Below are positions 33,931 through 43,660 of a stretch of DNA of 64,000 bases, in pieces (the stretch's first letter is position 1; every line of letters begins with the position of its first letter). The stretch lies in contig JAJFKX010000043.1 in NCBI GenBank assembly GCA_021772985.1, positions 1 to 64,000 of the forward strand, given 5' to 3'. The position numbers were made by a program, and so were the translations under genes. Under the pieces are notes generated by a model. It searched no databases. It was not told the DNA's origin and saw only the letters and a list, made by a program, of their open reading frames with translations. Source of the DNA: Gammaproteobacteria bacterium. GTDB taxonomy: Bacteria > Pseudomonadota > Gammaproteobacteria > Xanthomonadales > Wenzhouxiangellaceae.

Positions 33931-34196
33931 TTAAACCCTCAATATGAAACCATAACCTCCACCCGGCTGTGTTTGCTTATCAGGTTCGTTATTGGCAATC
34001 GCTCAAACCATTTCATGCATGAATCGGAGACAGCCTAAAGCTTGAGCATTGGATCGGCTGCATACTTAATAAAGTGTCGCAACCAGATGAAGGTTCGCAG
34101 CTTAAAAGCAAAAGTCCCATTTAGATGACTCAAGCATCGTGCTAACAGAAACCATTTATATTTGATTTTCTATTGTTTGCCACCAATACCAGTTAT

Positions 34197-34712
34197 ATGA
34201 ACAACTCTGAAAGAATCGGCTTAGGCGGCGGCTGCCATTGGTGTACAGAAGCTGTCTTTTCATCCGTGCTTGGTGTTATAAAAGTTGAACAGGGCTGGAT
34301 TGCTTCAACCGGGGATAATCAATCTTTTTCTGAAGCGGTTCTGGTTCATTTTGATGCAAACCAGGTTGATCTCTATGCTTTAATCAAGATTCATCTGCAT
34401 ACCCACAGCAGCACTTCAGCGCATTCGATGCGACAGAAATATCGCTCTGCCATTTATACTTTTAACAAGGTACAGAGCCTACAGGCAAGCAATGATTTAT
34501 CGCTGCTGCAAGCCGAATTTGATCTGCCACTGATCACCAATGTTTTGCCATACTCTGCATTCAAGCTTAACCTTGAAAAATACCAAGACTACTATTACAG
34601 CAACCCTGACAGGCCTTTTTGCCATACCTACATTGACGGAAAAATTGATCGGCTGCTCAATCAGTTTCCACAACATACCAACGAAAAAGCCTTGCGCACT
34701 ATCAACAAATAA
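34197..34712 (+). CDS. MsrA-like peptide-methionine sulfoxide reductase
   Basis: 171 residues from ATG 34,197; the open frame begins with TTG at 34,173 but the upstream codons add nothing. 'GLGGGCHWCTEAVFSSVLGV' matches the MsrA active site GCFWGxE with His and Cys replacing Phe and Gly, keeping the catalytic Cys and the Glu. 'HTHSSTSAHSMRQKYRSAIY' corresponds to the MsrA 'DPTxxNRQGxDxGxQYRSxI' block, with the Tyr-Arg-Ser kept. 'YHQxY'-like 'EKYQDYY' follows. It repairs oxidised methionine or is a divergent relative; the altered motif makes the substrate less sure. Confidence 0.8.
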   Translation: MNNSERIGLGGGCHWCTEAVFSSVLGVIKVEQGWIASTGDNQSFSEAVLVHFDANQVDLYALIKIHLHTHSSTSAHSMRQKYRSAIYTFNKVQSLQASNDLSLLQAEFDLPLITNVLPYSAFKLNLEKYQDYYYSNPDRPFCHTYIDGKIDRLLNQFPQHTNEKALRTINK

Positions 34713-34806
34713 TTAAATCCTCATATTAACCAATATCCCACGCTTTATAGCCTTTGATTTCATCTATCATGGGCGCTGATATTTAACCCAAACCAAAGGC
34801 TGCCCC

Positions 34807-35889
34807 ATGGACACCGACCTTAAAGCCTCTTGTGAATATGATTTAAGTTTTCCATTCCATCAACCTCAAACAGCGACTGAAAAGCTGGCATCAATACATG
34901 CGTTTATGGAGCAGCAGCAGCTAATCACTGAATACCTGATCAGCGGGCCAATGGTAGAACATCTCGAGGAAAAAGTTGCAGCACTATTTGGCAAACCAGC
35001 TGCCATGTGGTGCCCTACCGGCACCATGGCCCAAGCCATTGCAGCGCGTATTTATGCCGGCCAGAGTGGAACAAACCGGCTGCTGCTGCACCCCACTTCA
35101 CATTTGCTGTTACATGAGCACGATGGTTATCAGCAAGCCCATGCGCTAAATGCCAGCCTGGTAGGACAATGGCGCCAACCGATCACCGCCGAATTACTGG
35201 ATGGAAATGCTGCCTGTGCTTTTGTTGAATTGCCACAACGGCATAGTGGCAATTTATTGCCAAGCTGGAATGAACTGACAGCTCTTAAGCAAAAAGCAAA
35301 CCAGGTAAATCTGCCGTTGCATATGGACGGTGCCCGCGTTTGGTCAAGTCAAACTTATTACAAAAACCGGACTTTTGCTGAAATAGCCAATGGATTCAAT
35401 TCAATTTATGTTTCGCTATACAAAGATATCGGCGCCATTGGCGGTGCGGTTTTAATCGGCGAGCAAGCGTTCATGGCTGAAGCTCGGCTTTGGCGGGCAC
35501 GGCTTGGCGGCTTACTGATTGAGCCCTGGCCGATGATTGCTGATGCGCTGCGCTTGCTGGATATCAGATTGGAACAAATGCCCGGCTTCGTGGCCCGGGC
35601 GCAGCAGCTTGCCGGTCTGCTGGTTCAAATCAATGGGATTCAGGTCGATCCTCAGCCACCCCATACCAACCTGTTTCATGTGCTGCTGCCGTGCAGCTCA
35701 GAAGCAGCAGAAAAAGCCCGTGATGCTGCTGCTCAGGCAACCGGCGTATGGCTTGCCAAGCGATTTTGGGCCTATGAAGGTGAGCATCAATGCGCGATGG
35801 AAATCACTGTTGGTGAAAAAGCCGCCGCGATTCCCGATGACGAGTTTTTTAATGCAATCAAAATAATGGTTGCTTCGATTAAACCATAA
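34807..35889 (+). CDS. PLP-dependent threonine-aldolase/beta-eliminating-lyase-family enzyme
   Basis: 360 residues, fold type I PLP enzyme. The lysine that binds PLP is in 'SLYKDIGAIGG' (~205). 'HMDGARVW' (~175) holds the conserved Asp and Arg, and 'ALFGKPAAMWCPTGTMAQ' (~58-75) the phosphate-binding region, all as in low-specificity L-threonine aldolases. It would cleave threonine or related beta-hydroxy amino acids to glycine and an aldehyde. It stands alone between an MsrA-like gene and a convergent tautomerase gene. Confidence 0.85.
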   Translation: MDTDLKASCEYDLSFPFHQPQTATEKLASIHAFMEQQQLITEYLISGPMVEHLEEKVAALFGKPAAMWCPTGTMAQAIAARIYAGQSGTNRLLLHPTSHLLLHEHDGYQQAHALNASLVGQWRQPITAELLDGNAACAFVELPQRHSGNLLPSWNELTALKQKANQVNLPLHMDGARVWSSQTYYKNRTFAEIANGFNSIYVSLYKDIGAIGGAVLIGEQAFMAEARLWRARLGGLLIEPWPMIADALRLLDIRLEQMPGFVARAQQLAGLLVQINGIQVDPQPPHTNLFHVLLPCSSEAAEKARDAAAQATGVWLAKRFWAYEGEHQCAMEITVGEKAAAIPDDEFFNAIKIMVASIKP

Positions 35890-35906
35890 ATGACCTCTTG
35901 CAGGCA

Positions 35907-36173
35907 TCAACTTAAGTCTTCTGCCGTGTTCTCCTCAGTACATGCGCGATTCATCATAATTTGATAAGGACTGAGTAAAGATTGCACCGGCGCGTCGATC
36001 ATATACCCTGCCCCGGCAGTCCAATCGTCTTGCTTGACCTCCTGCACCCGAATCCAGCTTGGCTGGCTGGTGCCTGTGATTTCATGTATTACTTCACTTA
36101 CCCTGGAAGCAATCCGACGTTTTTGCTCAGCGTCAAAAACACCTGTCATCACTTGTATGTCAACTAATGGCAT
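35907..36173 (-). CDS. tautomerase-family protein
   Basis: 88 residues beginning MPLVDIQVMTG. After Met removal Pro1 is the catalytic base of the 4-oxalocrotonate-tautomerase/MIF superfamily, and 'FDAEQKRRIASRVSEVIHEITGTSQPSWIRVQEV' fits the conserved helix and strand. The length is a little above the 60-80 residues usual for small members. The substrate is unknown. It converges with the aldolase-like gene. Confidence 0.8.
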   Translation of the reverse strand: MPLVDIQVMTGVFDAEQKRRIASRVSEVIHEITGTSQPSWIRVQEVKQDDWTAGAGYMIDAPVQSLLSPYQIMMNRACTEENTAEDLS

Positions 36174-36202
36174 GACTTATCTCCTGAATTTAATGATCGC
36201 CG

Positions 36203-36604
36203 CTACAGTCGATTCGCCACAAACCAGCACCAGGATAAAAATACCAGGGCATAAAGCAGTGCAGCAGGAATTACTTTAGGAAATTGTGAAATGTCACCAA
36301 CAATTGCCTCAGAACCTGTCATTCGCTTTGCAACTGCTGCACGGTCATTATTCCGCGTTAACGAGGGATAAACTTCAGTCTTGCCGGCACCATCCAAAGC
36401 GGTATTAACAACAACTAACTCAACGGCTTTGCTGTTATATTTACCAGCTGTCGTGTCAGCAAAAATAATTTCCCCAGCCTTTCTAAGTGGGCAATAATCA
36501 CAGCTTGAATCAGCAAAGCCAGGATCCTCCAGTTGCAATTTTGATTCGTCAGCCTGCGCATTTGATACCAACAAAACGAAAATCATATTGAGTAAATATT
36601 TCAT
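36203..36604 (-). CDS. exported or membrane-anchored protein of unknown function
   Basis: 133 residues with a signal peptide (MKYLLNMIFVLLVSNAQA) and a C-terminal hydrophobic helix (~108-130, VIPAALLYALVFLSWCWFV) that could anchor it in the membrane. A CDYC motif lies at ~35-38. No family recognised. It is separated from the tautomerase gene by only 29 bases and may be cotranscribed. Confidence 0.6.
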   Translation of the reverse strand: MKYLLNMIFVLLVSNAQADESKLQLEDPGFADSSCDYCPLRKAGEIIFADTTAGKYNSKAVELVVVNTALDGAGKTEVYPSLTRNNDRAAVAKRMTGSEAIVGDISQFPKVIPAALLYALVFLSWCWFVANRL

Positions 36605-36734
36605 TTGTTCATTTCTCCAATGTGTTTTTTGATAGCAGTGAAACTGTTGTATTCATTGCATGCAGCCACTCTATAACCGGCGACGACAACCTTCATGAGG
36701 GTTTGGTAGGGATTGGATAGGGATTGAGTAGACT

Positions 36735-38315
36735 ATGTATAATTTGCCTGAACGCTTGTCCAAAACACTTATCATTTGCCCAGGAAACCTGAAAGCCAGC
36801 ATGCTGTATACCTTTGCCGACCATAGCCTGGATACCGAACTGCTGGAACTACGGCATGGTGAGCAGCTTATTGCTGTAGAACCCCAGGTCTATCAAGTAC
36901 TGTTGTACCTGATCCAGCACCGGGACCAAGCGGTCAGCAAAGACCAGCTGCTGGATCATGTCTGGGCCGGCCGGATAGTCTCGGAAGCAACCTTGACCAA
37001 CTGCATCAAGCTGGCCAGACAGGCCATTGGTGACAGCGGTGAACAGCAGTCACTCATACGAACCGTTCGCGGCCATGGCTATCGCTTTGTCGGTGATTTA
37101 CAGGCAGATGATCAAAACGGGACTGCTGATTTAGCTCTGGAGGGTTTGGTTTCAATCGTAATTCTGCCATTCCAGGTATTTTCAGATAATCCCGAACTGG
37201 CTTTTTTTGCTGATGCACTGGTGGAAGACCTGACCACAATAATCGCCCGCGTATCAGGCCTGCAAGTGATTTCCCGTTCATCAGCTTTCAGCTATAAGCA
37301 GCAACCACCATCCATCGCTCAGGTACGTGAAGACCTGGATGTCAGCCATGCGATCGAAGGCAGTGTTCGCACACTGGGAAAACGTATTCGGATTAATTTG
37401 CAGCTCATCGATGTCACTACCCAGGCGCATGTCTGGGCGCATCGGTTTGACTCGGAAGAAGATTCACTGGAGAACATTGAAGACGAGATCATTCAAAGCG
37501 TTGCCAGATTACTGGAGCCTCAACTGACACGCTTGTCTTTTCAGCGTTTACCCCGGCATCAGGCAAACCGTGATGCGCATCGCAACTTCCTGTATGCCGG
37601 CGGACTGCTGGCCACCAAAGGCTGGCACGAAGATACCTTTCTGGAAGCGGATAAAGCATTACAACAATGCCTGGAGATTGATCCCGATTATGCCCTGGCT
37701 CATGCCTATCGAGCCTTACTTCTGGGATTGGGGCACCGGGTTGGGCTACTGGCCAACCGTGAAGCCGCGATCAACCAGTGTCTGGCCTGCAGCGATGCAG
37801 CCTTGCAATTGGATGATATGAATTCAGTTGTGCTGGGTTTTGTCGGTTGTGCGCTGGCTGATATAGGACATATTGATCGGGCCATGCCTTTACTGCGAAA
37901 GGCGGTTGAACAGGATCCGTCCAATGCCCAGGCATGGGTGGCATTGGGTGCGGCGGAAATCTGCAACCAAAACCTGAGCAATGCAATCAAATATATGCGT
38001 AAAGGCATGCGTATCAGCCCGTTGGATAATCGGCTAGCGGTATGGGGCAGTTTCCTGGCTATCGGCTTAATGATGAATAATGAAGCTGAAGCGGCGGTTG
38101 ATGAGGCACAGCTGGCCTGTCAGCGCGATACCAAAAACTACCTGCCACAGGTGACACTGGCGGTAGTTTTAACTGCAGCCAATTCACTGGATGCCGCCAA
38201 AAAAGCCATTGCTGACGCGCGCAGCATCCGGCCGTTGCTGGGGGATGCGGATATTCAGACCTTATTTGGTGATCAGGTATTGAGCTTGATGCAAAAAACG
38301 GGAGTCCTGGGTTAA
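36735..38315 (+). CDS. CadC/ToxR-type winged-helix regulator with TolB-like and TPR domains
   Basis: 526 residues. An N-terminal OmpR-type winged helix (~35-118: 'FADHSLDTELLELRHGEQLIAVEPQVYQVLLYLIQHRDQAVSKDQLLDHVWAGRIVSEATLTNCIKLARQAIGD') is followed by a TolB/adenylate-cyclase-associated domain ('VSIVILPFQVFSDNPELAFFADALVEDLTTIIAR', ~138-250), then TPR-like repeats. There is no membrane helix, so it is a soluble one-component regulator. The start may instead be ATG 36,801 (MLYTFADHS), just ahead of the winged helix. Its target is not evident. Confidence 0.87.
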   Translation: MYNLPERLSKTLIICPGNLKASMLYTFADHSLDTELLELRHGEQLIAVEPQVYQVLLYLIQHRDQAVSKDQLLDHVWAGRIVSEATLTNCIKLARQAIGDSGEQQSLIRTVRGHGYRFVGDLQADDQNGTADLALEGLVSIVILPFQVFSDNPELAFFADALVEDLTTIIARVSGLQVISRSSAFSYKQQPPSIAQVREDLDVSHAIEGSVRTLGKRIRINLQLIDVTTQAHVWAHRFDSEEDSLENIEDEIIQSVARLLEPQLTRLSFQRLPRHQANRDAHRNFLYAGGLLATKGWHEDTFLEADKALQQCLEIDPDYALAHAYRALLLGLGHRVGLLANREAAINQCLACSDAALQLDDMNSVVLGFVGCALADIGHIDRAMPLLRKAVEQDPSNAQAWVALGAAEICNQNLSNAIKYMRKGMRISPLDNRLAVWGSFLAIGLMMNNEAEAAVDEAQLACQRDTKNYLPQVTLAVVLTAANSLDAAKKAIADARSIRPLLGDADIQTLFGDQVLSLMQKTGVLG

Positions 38316-38439
38316 CGCGCTTTAGTTATGATGATTTATCTATTGGTTGCCATAACCTGATCTAATTGTAAGGACATTTTCAATTTGACCAACCACCCAT
38401 TGAACATCCTGCTGTTGATGCAGGGTACTGCACTATAAC

Positions 38440-38602
38440 TTAGTTTTGAAATCCAAAGCGGTGTTTAAACAGCACCTCAGGATCAAGTACTTTGGTCGTT
38501 GCTGTTGCGGACTCATCTCCGGGATTGACTAAGGGTATCGGATATATCAGCCTGGTTTCACCTAGCAACGCCTGTGTGACAATTTTGGAATAGAGCCGTC
38601 AT
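38440..38602 (-). pseudogene. small decayed gene tail
   Basis: An ATG with TAAGGAG ahead (38,600-38,602) opens MTALF but a frame change after five codons is needed to enter a longer coherent frame, KIVTQALLGETRLIYPIPLV-NPGDE...VLFKHRFGFQN, ending with TAA at 38,440. It stands directly behind the beta-propeller gene. The pattern NPGDE...VLF..FG is shared with the tail at 43,495-43,600. The family is unknown. Nothing else is seen in 38,316-38,440. Confidence 0.35.
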
Positions 38603-38645
38603 GGAACACTCCTTACTCCATAACGGCGAGCTTGCTTTTACCTCA

Positions 38646-39974
38646 TTAATGTTGCAACAGACGGGCCATGCCATCTCCATCAAGACATTCCTGTCCTTCA
38701 AGGCGAAATGTGCGGGCCAGGTTTTGCCTGCCGACAAGGTCATTAATCACATAATCCAGCAGAATGTTATCGCAATCCAGCATGTTCATGCTGATAGTGC
38801 CAACCGGATTACGCACCACTAGTGCCGGATCGAAATCATCTCCGAATACACCACCAGAGGTGACTCTCATTTCGGCATTTAATCGCGTTCCGGAAAATTC
38901 GCCTACCCCACCAAACCACTGTTGTCCGCCACTGGCATCATAGGTCGCCCAGAAAATGATAGCGCTGTCCTGTCCTTCAACGGTTTGCATAATAAAGCCT
39001 TCGCCACTGCGTGCAGGATCGTTCCAAGCGCCAGTGATGGCTCTAAGTCGCGGAACAATAGGGGCGCCCAATTGCGGTGATAAGTCAATTATCCGCACCG
39101 GATTGGCCTGCGTGTCGCCATTGGGTCCGCCATCGATAAACAAAAAACGTCCATCGGGGCTGACTTCCAAATGAAATGGGAAGTTGAACCGGGCTTGTGA
39201 TGCCGGCCCGTCAAGGTTGCCTGCCTGTCCGGTACCCGCCAGAATCGATACATTGCCCTGGCGGTCAATACGCGCTATTTGATTAGCGCTGGGCATCATC
39301 ACGTAAAATCCATCGTTGGCAAATTTAATATGCGTACTGGGTGCTGGCAATTGAGCAAATAAGCTGACCTGGCCCGCTGGTGTAATCCGAAATACTTGTC
39401 CATCGGCAAAATCGGACGCGAATAAATCACCATCGCTGTCAATGGTAATCCCTGAAATACAGCCAAACTGTTGGCTGTTGGCAAATATTTCGGTACTTCC
39501 TGAAGCATCCACACGATATACCGCAGGCGCAGGCCCACCAAACGGGCAACTGGCAACAAATAAATTTCCATTAGCATCCTGAACAAGATCATCAGGGCCG
39601 GGTATTCCTGTTGCAAAGTCGGTTATATTGCCATCGGACTGCACACGTACAACTCGGTTGCTCAGATATACGCTTTGCAGAATGGAACCATCCGCATCAA
39701 TTAAATTGCCACTGGGCCCTGTATTAAGTTGATCGGTAATTAAATCGACTTCACCACTGGGTGAAACCTTGAATAGTGATGTCCCAGCCAAGGTATTGAT
39801 ATCCCCAAAGTCGGCAATGTACAGATTGCCATTGTTATCCACGCTCATACCTGCCGTGGCCATGAGTGTAACCAGGGTGCTGACAACTGGCTCATCAGCC
39901 GGCTGGGCCAGGGCCTTTTGTGACAAACTGAGTAGTGCGATTAACATACTTAAAATAACGGCTGGATAACGCAT
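38646..39974 (-). CDS. exported NHL/SMP-30-type beta-propeller protein
   Basis: 442 residues from ATG 39,974; the open frame runs 34 codons further but the signal peptide MRYPAVILSMLIALLSLSQKALAQ begins here. Residues ~40-310 show repeated NHL/virginiamycin-lyase-like propeller units such as 'DNNGNLYIADFGD', 'DANGNLFVASCPF', 'DSDGDLFASDFADG' and 'SPDGRFLFIDGG'. The C-terminus (~315-430) carries a domain beginning 'ITGAWNDPARSGEGFIMQ' that recurs in gammaproteobacterial exported proteins. It probably binds or acts on an extracytoplasmic ligand; no enzyme residues can be assigned. Confidence 0.8.
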   Translation of the reverse strand: MRYPAVILSMLIALLSLSQKALAQPADEPVVSTLVTLMATAGMSVDNNGNLYIADFGDINTLAGTSLFKVSPSGEVDLITDQLNTGPSGNLIDADGSILQSVYLSNRVVRVQSDGNITDFATGIPGPDDLVQDANGNLFVASCPFGGPAPAVYRVDASGSTEIFANSQQFGCISGITIDSDGDLFASDFADGQVFRITPAGQVSLFAQLPAPSTHIKFANDGFYVMMPSANQIARIDRQGNVSILAGTGQAGNLDGPASQARFNFPFHLEVSPDGRFLFIDGGPNGDTQANPVRIIDLSPQLGAPIVPRLRAITGAWNDPARSGEGFIMQTVEGQDSAIIFWATYDASGGQQWFGGVGEFSGTRLNAEMRVTSGGVFGDDFDPALVVRNPVGTISMNMLDCDNILLDYVINDLVGRQNLARTFRLEGQECLDGDGMARLLQH

Positions 39975-40120
39975 AAAAACTCCTAATAGACTATTGTTTG
40001 CCAACAGTTTTTGCGTCCCAGGCTCCACTGTATATAGCAATGCAACAAGCGGGGCTGATTCCGCACTAAGCGGCACAGGTATACAGGCCTAAGCGGGTTT
40101 CTTTTCAGTCCAGGTTGGTT

Positions 40121-41278
40121 ATGCTTATACCTATGCAATCAACCGCCGCACACTGCCCTGAACTTGAGTTTAAAAAAACCACTGGCAGCTGGGGTTCATT
40201 GTGGCTGGTGGTAATGGTCTGGTTGATCATTTATTCCTGGCAAATCATCTACTGGTTAAGCTGGTACAGCCATAACGAGATCAGCATCAGTTTGTTACGC
40301 TTGGCGCTGCTAGGTGTTATGGATTGGTCTTTCTGGCTGCTCGCCACGCCATTAACCCTATGGCTTGCCCGGCATTATCCACTGGTTCGTCCACGCTACG
40401 CCCTGTTTGTGCATTTGCCACTCAGCATGGCTTGTTGCATTGGCGCACTGGCTTTATCCAGCATGGCACGCATCTGGATCGAACCCGTTGATTATCAAGC
40501 ATTCAGCGATCTGGTCATTTCGCGCTTGTATATTGAAGGCAGTTGGTATTTTATGTTTTATTGGTTTGTGGTTGGCGCGTATTTCGCTGTTGATTACCAC
40601 ACCGCCTACCGCAACAGTCTGCATGAAAGCTTTCAGCTGCAATTATCCAATGAGCACTTGCAGCGGCGCCTGATTGAAGCAAGATTAAGCACCTTAAAAG
40701 TGCAATTAAGACCACATTTTTTATTTAACGCATTACATTCTGTTTCGTCATTAATGGAATCCAGCGTTCCGCGCGCCCGCGAAATGCTGATTGATCTGGC
40801 GGAGTTATTGCGCTTGGCATTACAAATCAGTGAACTTGACACCCATTCATTGGCAGATGAGTTTGACTGGCTGGAAAAATATCTGGCGCTAGAGGCCATC
40901 CGTTATGATGGGCAGCTGCATTGGCAACTGTTACTGCCAGATGAATTGGAAGCTCTGGATATCCCATGTTTGTTATTACAACCTGTAGTGGAAAATGCGC
41001 TGAAGCATAGCAACGTCCAAAATTACCAGAAAGTACGCATTGCATTACATATTCAGGTTAAAGCCGATGTCCAGAGTGAGCAAATCTGCATTCAAGTCAG
41101 CGATAACGGTAATGGCCTTAAATCCGGTTGGTCGGAAGGCTATGGCTTGCGTTTTGTGCGTGAGTCACTAGCTACACATGGCCATGCTAACGCCAGCGTT
41201 GAACTACAGCATCGTGGCATGGGTGGCGTTACCACCAGAATAACCTGGCCACTTATGCCCGAGACTTCAACTCAATGA
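40121..41278 (+). CDS. LytS/YehU-type sensor histidine kinase
   Basis: About 385 residues from ATG 40,121 (a TTG two codons earlier or ATG 40,133 are alternatives). Four membrane helices lie in residues ~25-155. The cytoplasmic His_kinase domain has the phospho-accepting His in 'VQLRPHFLFNALHSVSSLME' and an ATPase N-box 'LLQPVVENALKHS' with 'SDNGNGLKSG' (G1). It lacks a separate input domain, so the membrane part is the likely sensor. The LytTR regulator gene follows by nine bases, forming a two-component pair. Confidence 0.92.
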   Translation: MLIPMQSTAAHCPELEFKKTTGSWGSLWLVVMVWLIIYSWQIIYWLSWYSHNEISISLLRLALLGVMDWSFWLLATPLTLWLARHYPLVRPRYALFVHLPLSMACCIGALALSSMARIWIEPVDYQAFSDLVISRLYIEGSWYFMFYWFVVGAYFAVDYHTAYRNSLHESFQLQLSNEHLQRRLIEARLSTLKVQLRPHFLFNALHSVSSLMESSVPRAREMLIDLAELLRLALQISELDTHSLADEFDWLEKYLALEAIRYDGQLHWQLLLPDELEALDIPCLLLQPVVENALKHSNVQNYQKVRIALHIQVKADVQSEQICIQVSDNGNGLKSGWSEGYGLRFVRESLATHGHANASVELQHRGMGGVTTRITWPLMPETSTQ

Positions 41279-41287
41279 TCACAAGCT

Positions 41288-42007
41288 ATGCAACCGCTTA
41301 AAACCATCATTGTTGATGATGAACCGCTGGCGCGTGATTTGCTCATTCGCTGGTTGGGCGAGTTATCAACCATAGAGCTGCAAGCAACCGCCAGCAACCT
41401 TAACCAAGCCATAAAGCTCGTTCACCAGCATAATCCACAATTGATTTTTCTGGACATTAATCTGGCTGGTGAAAATGGTTTCGCCCTGCTTGATGATTTG
41501 CCCGATGAGCATCGCCCAGGCATTGTATTCGTTACTGCCTATTCCGAATACGCTGTACAGGCTTTTCGTGTCAATGCGGTTGATTATCTGCACAAACCAT
41601 TCAACCGAAAACATCTGCATGAAACCGTTAAGCGAGCCTGCCAGCAACATAAGGCCCGTTTGGCCTTGCAGCAATCAATTGATCAAAACCCAGAAAAACT
41701 ACAGGTAAAGCAAGCCGGCCAAACTGAGCTAATCGATGTTGCCAGTATTCAGTGGATAGCATCTGCAGGCGGTTACAGTGTGCTACATACATCAACCGAA
41801 AGACACGTGATGCGTGTATCGCTGTCGCTTTTGGAGCAGCAGTTGGGAAGCCGTTTTGTTAGAGTCCATCGCTCCACAGTGGTTAACCTTGACTATGTGG
41901 CAGCTATCCAACCGTTATTACATGGCGATGCTATGCTGCGGTTAAAAGATGACACTGAAGTACGATTAAGCCGACGCTATCGAAACGCTTTAAAATCATT
42001 ACATTGA
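41288..42007 (+). CDS. LytTR-type response regulator
   Basis: 239 residues. The receiver domain (~1-120) has the acidic pair 'VDDE', phospho-acceptor Asp in 'LIFLDINLAGENG' (~56), Thr in 'VFVTAYSEY' and Lys in 'YLHKPF'. The C-terminal LytTR DNA-binding domain (~135-238) has 'VASIQWIASAGGYSVLHTSTERHVMR', 'FVRVHRSTVVNLDYV' and 'LSRRYRNALK'. It pairs with the kinase directly upstream. The regulated genes are unknown; the exported protein gene downstream is convergent. Confidence 0.94.
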   Translation: MQPLKTIIVDDEPLARDLLIRWLGELSTIELQATASNLNQAIKLVHQHNPQLIFLDINLAGENGFALLDDLPDEHRPGIVFVTAYSEYAVQAFRVNAVDYLHKPFNRKHLHETVKRACQQHKARLALQQSIDQNPEKLQVKQAGQTELIDVASIQWIASAGGYSVLHTSTERHVMRVSLSLLEQQLGSRFVRVHRSTVVNLDYVAAIQPLLHGDAMLRLKDDTEVRLSRRYRNALKSLH

Positions 42008-42086
42008 AGACCACTGAATTCAAACCCACTTAAATTATCCAGCTGTTCTTATAGTAATTATTGCTCTGCTGGATATGCTTTTTTAG

Positions 42087-42117
42087 TAAAAATCCCGCTA
42101 GGTTAACCTGGCGGGAT
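42087..42117 (-). terminator. rho-independent terminator for the minus-strand gene
   Basis: ATCCCGCTAGG (42,092-42,102) and CCTGGCGGGAT (42,107-42,117) form an 11-bp stem with one wobble and loop TTAA. Read on the minus strand it is followed by TTTTT. It closes the gene at 42,150-43,037 and may also serve the LytTR gene from the other side. Confidence 0.8.
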
Positions 42118-42149
42118 AACGATGCAGTTACTGGAAATAACTACCGCTG

Positions 42150-43037
42150 TCAATCTATCAAGCGAACACCAACGCCTGGGAAGTTCCACTCCAGCTGCAC
42201 ATGCAATACGCTGCCCGGCGGGAAGCCCGAACCTGTTGGCACCGGCACACCACCGTAGAGAATATGATCAGAGTGCAGATGCGTGATAATGGATAACAGA
42301 CGGTTGTTATCAATGCCCTGCTCAGCCGCATCAATCGGACAATAATTCAATTCGCGAATCAACAAACCATTGCCCCTGCTGTCGGTAATATAGGCATTAG
42401 GCACACCGCCGAAAGGTTGCGGGAAATTACGCCCATTGGCCAGGTGCCACATCGCCCAGACAGTATAGGCACGATTGGGAATTAAATTACGCACCCGCAA
42501 CCACAATCGCGCAGTACCATCATTCCGGCAACGTATATGCATTCTGCCGGATGCCTGCAGCCAATCCCCGAGCGTGATCGGGTCAGGATTGGAAGGACCG
42601 GCCTGCGATTGGCCGCCAACTGCAGCTGCGCCGGTTTGAAACGGCAGTGTTGTGCGGCTGTTGGTCAGCGGAGTGGTCCAGGTACCCACATCACGCAGCG
42701 GAACATTCCGACCAGCCGGATCGGGTGGAAAGGCGGTCAGGCTACCAGGAAAGGTCACGTTTAGAAAAGGGTCCACCAGCGACGCCAATTCTTCATTCAG
42801 TGGCGAAAACGGCGTTAATCCAATCGCCTCACTGCCACCGGGATCATGCACACCCACGGTATTCATGCCGGACATATCCAGCGGCGGCGTTAGAAAATCC
42901 CACTGATAACGTACTTCACCCAGCAGGCGATTCCAGCCGGTAGCGTTCTCGGCTATCACCGTTAGGCTGTCGCCGGCATTAGCCACTTGCAGTGTGGCTG
43001 CCAGATAGCAAACCAATAATAGTATTTTTTGTTTCAT
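42150..43037 (-). CDS. exported protein of unknown function
   Basis: 295 residues from ATG 43,037; the frame is open 15 codons further, but the signal peptide MKQKILLLVCYLAATLQVANA starts here. The mature protein looks beta-rich, with 'VIAENATGWNRLLGEVRYQWDFLTPPLD', 'RNDGTARLWLRVRNLIPNRAYTVWAMWHL' and 'ITHLHSDHILYGGVPVP'. The last resembles a metallo-lactamase HxHxDH but lacks the fold context, so I do not assign an enzyme. No family recognised. Confidence 0.7.
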   Translation of the reverse strand: MKQKILLLVCYLAATLQVANAGDSLTVIAENATGWNRLLGEVRYQWDFLTPPLDMSGMNTVGVHDPGGSEAIGLTPFSPLNEELASLVDPFLNVTFPGSLTAFPPDPAGRNVPLRDVGTWTTPLTNSRTTLPFQTGAAAVGGQSQAGPSNPDPITLGDWLQASGRMHIRCRNDGTARLWLRVRNLIPNRAYTVWAMWHLANGRNFPQPFGGVPNAYITDSRGNGLLIRELNYCPIDAAEQGIDNNRLLSIITHLHSDHILYGGVPVPTGSGFPPGSVLHVQLEWNFPGVGVRLID

Positions 43038-43149
43038 GATTTCAGACTCCATTCCCAAGTTAATTATTTTCATCATGCCCATTGCTGAGCGGTTAGATTT
43101 TGCTTCATTGCTAAATCTAAATGAGTGTACTAATCGGGGTTGAACAACC

Positions 43150-43660
43150 CATAACCAGTATCCACATCACGAACGTGTTGCCATTACTGCGTTATGGTTA
43201 AGAAGCACTGGTACCATTGGCGAAAATGCCATTGGTGTTAGCAGGCACTGTTCCGACACACCATCATGTAGATAGCTGCCTGAACGTACTGAAATACACG
43301 GTAACCCTTAACCGCTTGGTTCGCAGAAAATTGCAAACTACGTCCGAAGCTTAGATTAGCACCTGCAGATGAAAAACAACGTGAAAATAATCGTGGTAAC
43401 GCTAATCATTTAGTTTAAGTTACTCAGTATCAATCTGCGTCTGCGATGATCAGATAAAGCTCAATAGCCGTTATGGTAAAGATGAAAACACGCTTTAGCC
43501 TGATTTTCCAAAGCCACCGGCAAACAGCACATTCGGACCCTGTCCCTCAGTGATTTTAATGACCGGCTCATCACCTGGGTTGGTCTCAGGTGCGCCTTAA
43601 GTAGCGCTGATCCTGTTGCTGCGTTCAGCAAAAAATGATAAGCGAGAAAATCAATCACCC
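43150..43660 (-). pseudogene. decayed coding region
   Basis: On the minus strand, broken frames look protein-like but carry stops and shifts: 'GAPETNPGDEPVIKITEGQG...VLFAGGFGKSG' ending at 43,495 with a TAA directly before it, and further down 'SFGRSLQFSANQAVKGYRVFQYV' and 'GSYLHDGVSEQCLLTPMAF'. I see no complete gene in 43,038-43,870. The family is unknown. Confidence 0.3.

Noticed and set aside
42240-42290. HLHSDH in the 42,150-43,037 protein as a metallo-lactamase site
   Set aside because: The motif sits near the C-terminus without other metallo-lactamase motifs, so it is probably chance.
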